A DNA stretch of 64,000 nt, taken from the NCBI RefSeq assembly GCF_010731755.1, contig NZ_AP022589.1:3410001-3474000 (forward strand), read 5' to 3'. Shown here in pieces: positions 41,116 to 50,091 of the stretch (within the stretch, counting starts at the first letter, position 1; the number at the start of each line of letters is the position of its first letter). The notes below the pieces were generated by a model. The model was not told the origin of the DNA and did not search any database. It saw nothing but the letters and a program-made list of their open reading frames with translations. Source of the stretch: Mycolicibacter minnesotensis (lineage in GTDB: Bacteria > Actinomycetota > Actinomycetes > Mycobacteriales > Mycobacteriaceae). Position numbers and translations under genes: made by a program.

Positions 41116-41798
41116 ATCCGTCCGGCGACGAAGTCAGCAGCCTGGTTGACCATTCCTGACGAGATGTAAGCGCTGGCCAGGTGTTGCGGCCAGTTCTCCT
41201 CCCAGGTGTTGGGGTCGGCGGGGTTGCAGATCGGGTCGGCACCGTGGCACTGCTCGATGGTCCGATCGTTGTAGACCGGGCTGAAGTTCGTGATGGGGCC
41301 CACCCATTGACTGCCGTTGCCGAACAGCGCTACCGCGGCGATGTGCTCGTCGGCACCCGGGGGCAGCGGATTGCTGAAGCCGAATGCGGAGAAGGGGACG
41401 GCAAGCACCACGTCGGTCACCGCCGCGCCGAGCGAGTAGCCGCCCGGCACGATGCGGGTGTTCGGACATCCGTTGATCGTGTTCTGAATATGGGCGCTCA
41501 TGTCGTTGGCGCCCTGGTCGATCTGATTGTCTGCGGGGTAGTTCACCGCGTACAGGCTCACGTACTTGGAGGTCTTGGCGCGCAGCGCACTGACGAACGC
41601 GTTGCCGATCGCGCCGGCCCCGGGCGATTCGAGGCGTCCGCGGGCGAACACTACCTCCACGTCGGGGCAGGCCGCGCTCGCAGGGGCAACAGCACCCGGG
41701 GACCCGGCGGGAATCACGACGGGAGCGGCCACCAAGGCTGCCGCCAGCACCGTGCCCGAGGCGGTGAGTCGCAATCGCCGTACCAAGGAATCGCTCAC
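41112..41798 (-). CDS. Secreted cutinase-family esterase
   Basis: 228 residues. A signal peptide ([20 protein letters not shown], cleavage near ASAAC) is followed by the cutinase fold: [20 protein letters not shown], then the nucleophile elbow [15 protein letters not shown] (Ser near 125; Leu replaces the usual Gln). The Asp and His of the triad are in [12 protein letters not shown] and [10 protein letters not shown]. Disulfide cysteines are conserved. Mycobacterial cutinase-like proteins act as lipases, phospholipases or thioesterases in the envelope. GTG at 41796-41798 is the start. It shares its stop tetranucleotide CTAG with the DUF2652 gene. Confidence 0.9.
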   Translation of the reverse strand: MSDSLVRRLRLTASGTVLAAALVAAPVVIPAGSPGAVAPASAACPDVEVVFARGRLESPGAGAIGNAFVSALRAKTSKYVSLYAVNYPADNQIDQGANDMSAHIQNTINGCPNTRIVPGGYSLGAAVTDVVLAVPFSAFGFSNPLPPGADEHIAAVALFGNGSQWVGPITNFSPVYNDRTIEQCHGADPICNPADPNTWEENWPQHLASAYISSGMVNQAADFVAGRI

Positions 41799-41849
41799 GA
41801 TGGGGATAGTAGTGCGCCGTTGTTACCGCGTCGTCACCGACTGGGGGCG

Positions 41850-43439
41850 CTATTCGGCCTCGGACGGCCCCAACAGGCGCATCTCCTCCAAATCCATCTC
41901 GGCCTGCACCTCACGCAAGACGATGTCGTCGATCCGATTTCGGTCGCGCAGTTCGGTGACGGCACCGCGCTGGTATTCCAGGACCCCCAGCTGCACCCGC
42001 CGCACCACGTGATCACGCTCGGCTGTGTCGCTGCTCCGATCGGCCACGGCTACCAGTGCAGCCTGATCCTGGTACTCCGTGCGCAACTGGTCCAGGAGTG
42101 GTGCGCTGACGCCCAGCTCCTCGGCCACCCGCGGCAACGCTTCCAAGGCGGCTTCGGCGGCCCGGGTCCGTGCCAGATGCAGTTCCTCGGCGTGCGCGGT
42201 GTCCTCGGGCATCCGCGCCCAGCGCACCACCGCGGGCAACGTGCTGCCCTGAACCAAAACGGTCACCAGGATCACGACGGACACCACGTAGATGATCAGG
42301 TTGCGATCCGGAAAAGGTGTGCCCGCGTGGGTGGTCAACGGCACGGCTAACGCCGCGGCCAGGGAGACCGCGCCACGGAATCCCGCCCAACTCGAGACCG
42401 CGCGCTGCCGCCAATCCACCCGGCGCTCGCGCTGCGCCGGGCGCCGATCCAGGACACGCAGCAACAGCGTGGTGATCTCCGACCATGCGATCCGGGTCAC
42501 GACAACGACAGTGGTGACCGCGAGGGCCAGCACTGTGGCGTGCGCCAAGCCCTCACCGACATTGACGATCCCGTGCACCGCGCCCGGGATCTGTACACCG
42601 ACGAACACCCACAGTGATCCGTTGATCAGAAAAGTCGTCATGTCCCAGAACGCGAAGGCCTGCAACCGCGAACGAGCGCCGATGACCCGTGGGCCGACGT
42701 AACTGAGAACCAGGGCCGACACCAGAACTGCGACGACGCCGCTGCAATGAAATGTCTGAGCCAGCAGGAACGCCGCGAACGGCGTCAAGACGCTCAACGC
42801 TGCCTCCTCCAGCGGCGAGTCAATGCGGCGGCGCAGCAGCGTGACCGCCACGCCGACCAGGAGCCCCGCCGCAATGCCGCCGAGGTACGAGCCGACGAAA
42901 CGGCCCACCAGATCGATGGGGCCGATAGCCGGGCTGCCGACCGCCACCGCGACGGTCACGGCGAACAGCACCAGGGCCGTCCCGTCATTGATGATGCTTT
43001 CGGCGCGCAATACCGTCAGCGGCCGACGAGGCAGGTGTTTCGCCAACCCGGCCACCGCAGCGGCGTCGGTGGGAGACAGCACGGCGCCCAGAACCGATGC
43101 GGCGTGGGGATCCATCCCCAGCGACCGCGCGGTCCACGACACCGCCAACGCCGTCGCGATCACCAGCCCCACACTGATCAGCACGATCACACGCAGGTTC
43201 GCTCGAATCTCGCGAAAGCTGGTGTTCATGCTTTCCCAATAGAGGATGGCCGGCAGGAACAGCAGCAACACGATCTCGCCGTCGAGCTGCGTCTCGCCGA
43301 ATCGGGGGATCAGGCCCAGCGCACCGCCGAGCAGGATGAGCAGCACGGGCGGCCCGACGCGATACCGCTTGCCCAGGAGCGTGCCCCCGACAACGGTGGC
43401 GACGAGCGTGACAACGACGACGAGGCCAAACACCCTCAC
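41850..43439 (-). CDS. CPA1-family Na+/H+ antiporter (YjcE/Rv2287-like)
   Basis: 529 residues with about twelve membrane helices in the first 400. The CPA1 core is seen as LLLFLPAILYWESMNTSFRE, VLGAVLSPTDAAAVAGLAKH (with the transport-site Asp pair region) and VLRAESIINDGTALVLFAVT (the conserved ND). A cytoplasmic helical tail follows (about 420-529) with many charged residues. It exchanges protons for sodium or potassium and supports pH and salt homeostasis. Length and motifs match M. tuberculosis Rv2287. GTG at 43437-43439 is the start. A TetR gene lies upstream on the same strand (33-bp gap). Confidence 0.9.
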   Translation of the reverse strand: MRVFGLVVVVTLVATVVGGTLLGKRYRVGPPVLLILLGGALGLIPRFGETQLDGEIVLLLFLPAILYWESMNTSFREIRANLRVIVLISVGLVIATALAVSWTARSLGMDPHAASVLGAVLSPTDAAAVAGLAKHLPRRPLTVLRAESIINDGTALVLFAVTVAVAVGSPAIGPIDLVGRFVGSYLGGIAAGLLVGVAVTLLRRRIDSPLEEAALSVLTPFAAFLLAQTFHCSGVVAVLVSALVLSYVGPRVIGARSRLQAFAFWDMTTFLINGSLWVFVGVQIPGAVHGIVNVGEGLAHATVLALAVTTVVVVTRIAWSEITTLLLRVLDRRPAQRERRVDWRQRAVSSWAGFRGAVSLAAALAVPLTTHAGTPFPDRNLIIYVVSVVILVTVLVQGSTLPAVVRWARMPEDTAHAEELHLARTRAAEAALEALPRVAEELGVSAPLLDQLRTEYQDQAALVAVADRSSDTAERDHVVRRVQLGVLEYQRGAVTELRDRNRIDDIVLREVQAEMDLEEMRLLGPSEAE

Positions 43440-43472
43440 ATCTTTGCGTGGGTGTCCGACTTTCGCAGCCGC

Positions 43473-44105
43473 TCAGCCGATTCGCGACTGATCCAGATAC
43501 GCCGCCAGTGCGTTGGTCAGGCCGCGTCGGGCCTCATCGAGATCGGCATAGGAACCCAGTTGGCGTTCGGAGACCAGCCCGCGCATCGCGCCGGGGATGA
43601 GGGCGGCCACCTCGCGCACCCGCTGGGGGTCGACACCGAGGCCGGCGAAGGCGGCATGACATGTGGTCAGCCAGCTCTTGCCCCACGAGTACAGCTCTGC
43701 CGCGGTGCGCGGATAGAGCCGTTCCAGTTCATGGTGGTCGCGGGGGAGCGCGGCCCGCAGATTCTCTATTGCGCGTGAGTCCGGCGATGCCAGTCCGTCA
43801 TAGAGCGTGTCGATGATCGCCGCTACTCTTTCCCGCAGTGGCGCTTCGGATTTCACGCTACCGAATGCCGCGATCGCTGCATCGCGACGTTCTGCGGTGC
43901 GGTGCAGTACCGCGGCCCAGAAGCCGTCGACGTCGCCGAATTGATACTGCACCGCGCCCCAGGTGGCGCCGCTCTCCTTGGCAATCCTGCTTGCCGACAC
44001 CGCTCCGGGGTCGCCGGTGGCCAGGGATCGCACCGCGGCGTCCAGCATCGCTTCGCGGGTGGCCTGCCCCCGCTTGTTGGTACGTCGTGTCTCTGCCTGA
44101 GCCAT
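43473..44105 (-). CDS. TetR-family regulator
   Basis: 210 residues. The helix-turn-helix is ASRIAKESGATWGAVQYQFG (about 38-57), followed by a helical ligand-binding domain. It diverges from the Rieske oxygenase gene with a 108-bp gap that holds an inverted repeat, so it most likely represses that operon and itself. Same-strand linkage to the antiporter downstream (33 bp) may be incidental. The ligand is unknown, though a steroid or aromatic compound is plausible from the target. Confidence 0.83.
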   Translation of the reverse strand: MAQAETRRTNKRGQATREAMLDAAVRSLATGDPGAVSASRIAKESGATWGAVQYQFGDVDGFWAAVLHRTAERRDAAIAAFGSVKSEAPLRERVAAIIDTLYDGLASPDSRAIENLRAALPRDHHELERLYPRTAAELYSWGKSWLTTCHAAFAGLGVDPQRVREVAALIPGAMRGLVSERQLGSYADLDEARRGLTNALAAYLDQSRIG

Positions 44106-44128
44106 CGCGCGAATACTACCAAAATTTA

Positions 44129-44144
44129 CATAGCGACCACTATG
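44129..44144. promoter_or_regulatory. Inverted repeat between tetR and the Rieske oxygenase gene
   Basis: CATAG-CGACCA-CTATG is a 5-bp inverted repeat with a 6-bp centre within an AT-rich stretch of the divergent intergenic region. The position suits a TetR operator controlling both directions. The function is inferred. Confidence 0.4.
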
Positions 44145-44213
44145 ATTCTGCTTCTGAGCGAACTATGCTGCGACAGTCGACCCGGTCGGAGACCACAGAG
44201 AGGACACGTGGAC

Positions 44214-45248
44214 ATGGCCAAACCGCCGTTGTCGATGAACCCGACAGGCTGGTTTCAAGTCGCTTGGTCCGACGAGATCGGCATCGGTGATGTCCACTCC
44301 ATGAAGTACTTCGGCCGCGAGATGGTCGCCTGGCGTGCCGAGTCCGGTCAGCTCACCGTGATGAACGCCTACTGCGAGCACCTGGGTGCACACCTGGGCT
44401 TCGGCGGAACGGTCTGCGGTGAGGTGCTGCAGTGCCCCTTCCACGGCTGGCAGTGGAATTCCCAGGGGCGCAATGTCTGTATTCCCTACCAGGACAAGCC
44501 CAACCGCGGGCGGCGCATCACCACCTATCCCGTCATCGAACGCAATGAGTCGGTCTACATCTGGAATGACGCGCAGGGGCGTGAGCCCTATTTCGACGCG
44601 CCGGATGTATTCGCCGGCTTCGACGAGCGACGCGCCGCCGACTACTACCCGCAGCAACGCCTGTTTCGTCAGGGGCTGGAGATGCACCCGCAGTACGTGC
44701 TGGAGAACGGCGTGGACTTCGCCCACTTCAAGTACGTACACCAGACCCCGATCGTGCCGGTCTTCACCCGCCACGACTTCGACGAACCGGTGTCCTACGT
44801 CGACTTCACCATCACCTTCGAAGGCGATGACGGCCAGAGGATCGAGGACGTCAACAGCGGCGTAGAGGCCATCAACGGCGGCTTGGGCATCGCGGTGACC
44901 AAGAGCTGGGGGATGATCGACAACCGCACCATCTCGGCGATCACGCCGGTCGACGACTCCACCTCGGACATCCGCTTCATGGTCTACATCGGCCGGACAC
45001 CGGGCGCCGATCCCGCGCGCGCCGAGGCCAGAGCCGGCGACTTCGGCCGCGAAGTGATCCGGCAGTTCGAGCAGGACATCCACATCTGGTCGCATCAACG
45101 CTATTCGGACCCGCCGGCTCTGGCGACCGCCGAATACGAGGGCTTCACCGCAATTCGGCAGTGGGCCAAACAGTTCTATCCCGACGGCATCGGTGGCAGT
45201 GCCGCTGAAGTCGCTGAACTCACCGCGCAGAGAGGTTTCACCGCATGA
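44214..45248 (+). CDS. Rieske non-heme iron oxygenase, oxygenase component (KshA-like)
   Basis: 344 residues from ATG at 44214 (GTG 44208 is an alternative; GAGAGG lies upstream of both). The Rieske cluster ligands are Cys54-x-His56 (NAYCEHLGAHLG) and Cys74-x-x-His77 (LQCPFHGWQW). The mononuclear iron site is ENGVDFAHFKYVHQT with the D-x-x-H-x-x-x-x-H pattern. It needs an electron-transfer reductase, which is not present here. Relatives hydroxylate steroids and aromatics; KshA is the mycobacterial model. The substrate here is uncertain. It overlaps by 4 bp the following NAD-binding protein gene. Confidence 0.88.
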   Translation: MAKPPLSMNPTGWFQVAWSDEIGIGDVHSMKYFGREMVAWRAESGQLTVMNAYCEHLGAHLGFGGTVCGEVLQCPFHGWQWNSQGRNVCIPYQDKPNRGRRITTYPVIERNESVYIWNDAQGREPYFDAPDVFAGFDERRAADYYPQQRLFRQGLEMHPQYVLENGVDFAHFKYVHQTPIVPVFTRHDFDEPVSYVDFTITFEGDDGQRIEDVNSGVEAINGGLGIAVTKSWGMIDNRTISAITPVDDSTSDIRFMVYIGRTPGADPARAEARAGDFGREVIRQFEQDIHIWSHQRYSDPPALATAEYEGFTAIRQWAKQFYPDGIGGSAAEVAELTAQRGFTA

Positions 45249-46333
45249 ATGCAGCCGCCACACCCATCCGGGTCTTCCAGGTCGCCACCGGAAACGTCGG
45301 AACCGAGATGATCCGGCGTTTCGCTGCCCGCGATGACCTCGAATTGGTAGGCGTGCACTGCTATTCGCCGGACAAGATCGGCAAAGACGCCGGCGAACTG
45401 GCCGGGATCGCGCCCAACGGGGTGATCGCGACGGGCAGTGTCGAGGAGATCATCGCCGCCACACCCGATGTCCTGACCTTCCACGGGGTGTTCCCCGACG
45501 AGGACCTCTATGTCGCGATCCTGGAGGCGGGCATCAACATCGTCACCACCGCCGACTGGATCACCGGCTGGCACCGCGATACCAACCACCCCCATCCATC
45601 GGGCAAACCGGTGACTGCGCTGTTGGCCGAAGCCTGCGAAAAGGGTGGTGCGACCTTCTACGGCACCGGGATGAACCCGGGTGTCAATCAGATTCTGGGC
45701 GTGGTGTGTTCGGCCGATGTCGCCGAGATCGAGAACATCACCACCATCGAGTCGGTGGACGTGTCCTGTCACCATTCCAAAGACACCTGGATCGAGGTGG
45801 GCTACGGCCAACCGGTGGATGACCCCGAGATCCCGGCCAAGTTGGAGAAGTTCACCCGGGTGTTCGCCGACAGTGTGCTGATGATGGCCGACTGCTTCGA
45901 CCTGACCCTCGATGAAGTCGCGTTCAGCTACGAACTGGGTGCCTGCACGCGGGACGTCGACCTGGGCTGGTACACCCTGCCCAAGGGATCGCTGGGCGGC
46001 AACTACATCAAGTATCAGGGCATGGTCGATGGTGTGCCGCGAGTGGAGACGCACCTGGAGTGGCAGATGACCCCGTTCACCGAACCGAACTGGAACATCA
46101 AGGGCTGCTACATCACACGGGTCACCGGTGACCCGTGTGTCTACAACAAGCACATGATCTTTCCCAAGCCCGGCGTGGACCTGTCCAACCCGGACAACTT
46201 CGCCTCGATCGGCATGACGGTCACCGGACTGCCCGCACTCAACGCGATCAAATCGGTGGTCGCGGCCCCGCCCGGCCTGCTGACCAGTGCCGACCTGCCG
46301 TTGCGCGGATTCGCCGGGCGCTTCAAGCCCTAG
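45245..46333 (+). CDS. Dihydrodipicolinate-reductase-like NAD(P)-binding protein
   Basis: 362 residues. The N-terminal Rossmann motif is VFQVATGNVGTEMIRRFAAR (about 10-29), and the next block ELVGVHCYSPDKIGKDAGEL is typical of actinobacterial proteins annotated as dihydrodipicolinate reductase. It is much longer than true DapB (about 245), and the DapB catalytic motif is absent, so it is not expected to act in lysine synthesis. It starts within the last codons of the Rieske gene (ATGA), so it probably reduces or oxidises the oxygenase product or its precursor. Confidence 0.75.
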   Translation: MNAAATPIRVFQVATGNVGTEMIRRFAARDDLELVGVHCYSPDKIGKDAGELAGIAPNGVIATGSVEEIIAATPDVLTFHGVFPDEDLYVAILEAGINIVTTADWITGWHRDTNHPHPSGKPVTALLAEACEKGGATFYGTGMNPGVNQILGVVCSADVAEIENITTIESVDVSCHHSKDTWIEVGYGQPVDDPEIPAKLEKFTRVFADSVLMMADCFDLTLDEVAFSYELGACTRDVDLGWYTLPKGSLGGNYIKYQGMVDGVPRVETHLEWQMTPFTEPNWNIKGCYITRVTGDPCVYNKHMIFPKPGVDLSNPDNFASIGMTVTGLPALNAIKSVVAAPPGLLTSADLPLRGFAGRFKP

Positions 46334-46363
46334 GCGTCACAGGCGTCCCCCGCGCCCTCTCGG

Positions 46364-47041
46364 CTAGGGGGTCCCGGCGGGAAGTGGTGTCCCGGAACTA
46401 CCTTCGGTCAGGGGGGTTCCGGAACTGCTGGGCGGGGGCGCGGCCGGTGCAGGGGTCGCGGGGCGTGCCGGAGCGACACGCGCAGGCGCGGGCGGCGGGG
46501 CTCGATGGGTGCCGCCGCTCGCCGGGAGCTGGGAGCCACTCGAGGAAGCCGGGGGCTGCGGCGCCGGCACCACCCATTGGATCAGGTCGTTGCCGCCGGT
46601 CTGATAAACCATGCTGTTCGGGGCGTCACCGGTGACGTCGAAGTAGACCTTGCCGCTGGTCTTCTGGCCCTGGGTGAGTCCGGTCGGAACGATGCCCTGG
46701 GGGGTGGGCACGGTGAACAGGGCCTGATAGTTCTGGCCGCTGGCCGAACGAGCACTGAAGTTGGAGACGATCGGGAACACAGTGCCCTGGATCGCCTCGT
46801 CGGTGGCGGTGGCCTCCCACAAGGCGCCGCGCGGCTGGTAGGGGATCGCGTCGGAACTGGGCCGCAGATCAACCACCGTCCAGCCGTGGACGCCGGGGCC
46901 TTCGGTCAAGGTGCCCTGGGTGCCGATCGCCTGGGTGTTCGGCGCCGGGGCCGGGTCGGGGTCGGCGCCAGCGATCCCGGTGCCGAGGGCGCCCGCGGCT
47001 GCCAGGGCTCCCACGGCCAGGGCGGTCGAGATGGACTTCAT
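46364..47041 (-). CDS. MPT63-like secreted antigen with Pro/Ala-rich tail
   Basis: 225 residues from ATG at 47041, eight nt after GAGGAG; the GTG at 47050 is too close to it. A Sec signal (MKSISTALAVGALAAAGALG) ends near GIAGADP. The core (about 35-160) matches the MPT63/MPB63 beta-sandwich: TEGPGVHGWTVVDLRPSSDA, GALWEATATDEAIQGTVFPI and QGQKTSGKVYFDVTGDAPNS. M. tuberculosis MPT63 ends soon after this core at about 159 residues. Here roughly 60 residues of Pro/Ala/Ser-rich, likely disordered sequence follow. The function of MPT63 is unknown; it is secreted and immunogenic. Confidence 0.85.
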   Translation of the reverse strand: MKSISTALAVGALAAAGALGTGIAGADPDPAPAPNTQAIGTQGTLTEGPGVHGWTVVDLRPSSDAIPYQPRGALWEATATDEAIQGTVFPIVSNFSARSASGQNYQALFTVPTPQGIVPTGLTQGQKTSGKVYFDVTGDAPNSMVYQTGGNDLIQWVVPAPQPPASSSGSQLPASGGTHRAPPPAPARVAPARPATPAPAAPPPSSSGTPLTEGSSGTPLPAGTP

Positions 47042-47148
47042 GGGTCTCACTCCTCAAATCGGCTGTATCCCGACGAACGTGATCTTGGAATTATCTCGAT
47101 CGTAACCGGCGACGGATCAGGCTACCCAGAAACGAGCCCGGACTACGG

Positions 47149-48768
47149 TCAGGAGTGCGAACTCCACCACGTGTAGAACTGCTCCAGGGTCGGAGTGTTG
47201 CGTTCGGTCCGCAACGATCCGATCACCAGGTTGGCGTCGTTGGTCCACACCAGCACCGGTGACCCCTGACGCGTACCGCACAGCAAGGTTCCGGCCGTCT
47301 TGTCCGGGGTGGCGGTGCGGTGCCAGGCGCCCGGCGACTGGATTCGGCCCGGACAGGTGACGACGTTGGTGGCGTCGACGGTGTCGCCGAAGCTCTGGCG
47401 CAGCGCTGCGGTATCGGGAAAGAGTGTGTAGGTGGCCGTCGGCGGTCCGTCGACGTCGACGTTGCGACCACAGGTCACTTCCGCGATCGCTCCACCCGAA
47501 GGCGTGGCCGGGGTGCAGGTGCCCGGCGGATAGCCCGACGGCAGCAGTTTGAGCAGCCTCGCCTGCGCCTCGGCCGGTGAGACCGTGGTGGTGGGTTCGC
47601 TGGCGCCGGCGGCAGACCTGGTGGTGTCGGTGCCCGAGTCGTCGGAGCCCGATCGGTTGGTCATCCAGGTGATCAATCCGATGACTAGAAGCAACGCCGC
47701 CCCGATCCGCAGCAGCCGCTTGCGTTTGTCGGGGTCATGTTGCAGACCCGCCCGGGGTGGCGGCGTCTCGGTGGCTTCCGGTGTCGGCGCAACAGGTGCC
47801 TCGGTCGGCTGGGGTGGTTCCGCGGGCATCGGCTCGGCCGTCGCCGCGGGCGTGCCCGGCTGTACCTGCTCGATCAGCGGCGGGGTGGACTGCTGACTGG
47901 CCTCGTAGATCTGCAGGGTCCGGTGCTGATCGGGTGCGCTCAACGCCTGGTAGGCGGCGGTCGCCAGCTCTGCGGCGCTGCTATAGCGTTCCCGCGGATC
48001 CTTGGCCATCCCGGTGGCGACCACTTCGTCGAAGGCGGCGGGAATGGTGGTCCCGGCAAGGCTGGGCCGCGGAATCGGCTTGGTCTGGTGCGCGTTGGAC
48101 AACATCGTGAAGCTGTCGGCGCGGTAGGGCGGTGAACCCGTCAAACACTGGTAAAGCACGCATGCCAGGGCATAGACATCGACGGCCGGGCCGAAGTCGT
48201 CGCCGGAGAACAGCTCCGGTGCGGCGTACTTCCAACGGGCACCGGCGTTCTCGGCGTCGGCCGCGTCTGCCCCGGGGGCACCTGCGAGCCCGAAATCCAC
48301 CAGGTAGACGAAGTCGTCACTGGTCAGCAGAATGTTGCGCGGCTTGACGCCTCGATGGATGACGCCAGCGCTGTGCGCGGCATCCAGGGCTGAGGCCGCC
48401 TGCCAGATGACGTTCACCGCGCGTGATGGGGGCAGTACGCCGGTGCGCTTCAATATCGCGGCCAAGTCGCTGCCCGCGACCAGGGGCATGTCCATGAACA
48501 CCTGGCCGTCGAGTTCGCCGTAGTCACGGATCGGGACCACATGCGGCTCCTGCACCCGCCCGACGACCAGCGCCTCCCGCTGCAGCCAGTCGCGGAACGC
48601 GGGATTGCCGCCCAACCCCGGTGCCAGCAGTTTGAGTGCGGCGGTGCGGTCCTTGTGAGTGTCGAACGCCTCGTAGACCTCACCGGTGGTGCCGTGGCCC
48701 AGCAGTCGCTTGAGAAGGTAACGGCCCACCCGTGACCCAGCCCGCGAACCCGACGCGGTCTCGTTCAT
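47149..48768 (-). CDS. Receptor-type Ser/Thr protein kinase lacking the catalytic aspartate (predicted pseudokinase)
   Basis: 539 residues from ATG at 48768, preceded by GAGGAG. The kinase domain (about 15-275) keeps the glycine loop (LLGHGTTGEVYEAF), the ATP lysine (AALKLLAP, Lys46), DFG (158-160) and the APE region (YAAPELFSG). The catalytic loop however reads VIHRGVKPRNILL, so HRD is HRG with Gly140 in place of Asp; the codon is GGC where GAC is expected. A Pro-rich linker, one membrane helix (about 354-371) and an external domain with four cysteines follow. Ligand sensing without phosphotransfer, or regulation of a partner kinase, is inferred. Confidence 0.85.
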   Translation of the reverse strand: MNETASGSRAGSRVGRYLLKRLLGHGTTGEVYEAFDTHKDRTAALKLLAPGLGGNPAFRDWLQREALVVGRVQEPHVVPIRDYGELDGQVFMDMPLVAGSDLAAILKRTGVLPPSRAVNVIWQAASALDAAHSAGVIHRGVKPRNILLTSDDFVYLVDFGLAGAPGADAADAENAGARWKYAAPELFSGDDFGPAVDVYALACVLYQCLTGSPPYRADSFTMLSNAHQTKPIPRPSLAGTTIPAAFDEVVATGMAKDPRERYSSAAELATAAYQALSAPDQHRTLQIYEASQQSTPPLIEQVQPGTPAATAEPMPAEPPQPTEAPVAPTPEATETPPPRAGLQHDPDKRKRLLRIGAALLLVIGLITWMTNRSGSDDSGTDTTRSAAGASEPTTTVSPAEAQARLLKLLPSGYPPGTCTPATPSGGAIAEVTCGRNVDVDGPPTATYTLFPDTAALRQSFGDTVDATNVVTCPGRIQSPGAWHRTATPDKTAGTLLCGTRQGSPVLVWTNDANLVIGSLRTERNTPTLEQFYTWWSSHS

Positions 48769-48866
48769 CACCGACTCCTCACGGCTAACCCCAGGAAACC
48801 CGGCCACCGAACTGCGTGCCCGACGGCATTGCCGGTAATGATTTCATCATCGAACCCGGTGGCGGG

Positions 48867-49979
48867 TCAGCGCCCGGTGAGGTTGCTGATCGTCATGATC
48901 TCCATATTGCGATACGCGCGACCGGTGGGCTGCACCAGATCGTGGAACCACACCTGCGGCTCTGCGGTGTAGGGATGGTCCCAGGAGTCCCACGGCAGGT
49001 AGGTCTGTGTCCGCCCGGCGACGAAGCCCCAGTTGTAGGCCCCCACGTTGTGGCGCTTCATGATGGGCAGAATCCCGTCGATGGTGTTGCCACGGGTGCG
49101 GGCCAGGTACTCGGTGCACATCATCGGCCTGCCCAGCGGCGCCAGTTCGGCGATGCGTTCACTGAACGTCGCCGGCTTGTCGTAGGAGTGGAAGGTGATG
49201 ACGTCGGAGCTGTAGAGCTGGGTGTTGACGATCGTGCTGCCCTGACGTGAGCCCTCCCATATGCCGCTGGTCAAGGGCTGGCGGGCGTCCACGGACCGCG
49301 CCCAGGTGAACACCTGGGGCAGCAGATCGCTGATGAGATCCAGTTTGTCCGACCGCTCGACGGCGCTGTACTCGCGTGCCATGTTGTCCGGCTCGTTCCA
49401 CAGATCCCAGGCCAGGATCCGCTCGTCGTAGCGGAACTGGGACATCACCCCGGTGACGTAGTCATACAACGTGCGGTAGTAGTTGCGATCGCCCAGCCGG
49501 TCGGCGCCGGGGCTCTGCACCCAGCGTGAGTTGTGGATCCCCACCCGGGGTGCGGGCTGCGCGCCGGCCTTGGGATGCGGGTCCCAGCAGGAATCGAACA
49601 GCACAAACATCGGCTTGATGCGGTGGCGAGCGGCGACGGAGACGAACTGGCCCAGCCGGTACTGGAAGCCCCTCTGATCGGCGGCCCACAGTTGGTCGTG
49701 CAGGAAGACCCGGACGGTGTTGAATCCCGCTGACTGGGCCCAGCCGAGCTCGGCGTCGATCCGGCGCAGATCGAAGGTGGCCGGCTGGAACATCTCCAGC
49801 TGATTGACCGCCGTGGAGGTGATGTAGTTGGAGCCGACCGGCCAACCCTGCGCCTGATACCAGCGATTCACCCGTTCGATGGACCACCGGCCCGGGTCCG
49901 CGCCGGCGCGCGGGAGCCGGCTCAATGTGGGACCCGCCGCCAGCAGAAGGGGGAGCCCCAGTGCCGTTCGACGCTTCAC
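48867..49979 (-). CDS. Exported glycoside hydrolase, GH5/cellulase-like
   Basis: 370 residues from GTG at 49979. The N terminus KRRTALGLPLLLAAGPTLSR is a signal with a twin-arginine flavour. The barrel shows the family acid/base ILAWDLWNEPDN and the candidate nucleophile PMMCTEYLARTRG late in the protein, plus AGFNTVRVFLHDQLW and KPMFVLFDSCWDPHPK in the beta-strand ends. It would act outside the membrane on a beta-linked glycan, either a self polymer or an environmental one. Further N-terminal frame to 50267 is antisense to the divergent SDR gene and ignored. Intergenic distance to that gene is 112 bp. Confidence 0.82.
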   Translation of the reverse strand: MKRRTALGLPLLLAAGPTLSRLPRAGADPGRWSIERVNRWYQAQGWPVGSNYITSTAVNQLEMFQPATFDLRRIDAELGWAQSAGFNTVRVFLHDQLWAADQRGFQYRLGQFVSVAARHRIKPMFVLFDSCWDPHPKAGAQPAPRVGIHNSRWVQSPGADRLGDRNYYRTLYDYVTGVMSQFRYDERILAWDLWNEPDNMAREYSAVERSDKLDLISDLLPQVFTWARSVDARQPLTSGIWEGSRQGSTIVNTQLYSSDVITFHSYDKPATFSERIAELAPLGRPMMCTEYLARTRGNTIDGILPIMKRHNVGAYNWGFVAGRTQTYLPWDSWDHPYTAEPQVWFHDLVQPTGRAYRNMEIMTISNLTGR

Positions 49980-50091
49980 GAAGTAAACATAACGTCCGGA
50001 TGTGTTACCGGGCGCTCGAACGCGCCGCCTGTCGCCGAGCAAATCGGGCGGCCGTAACAGGTGCGGCGTTGGCCACCTAAACTGGCCGACT

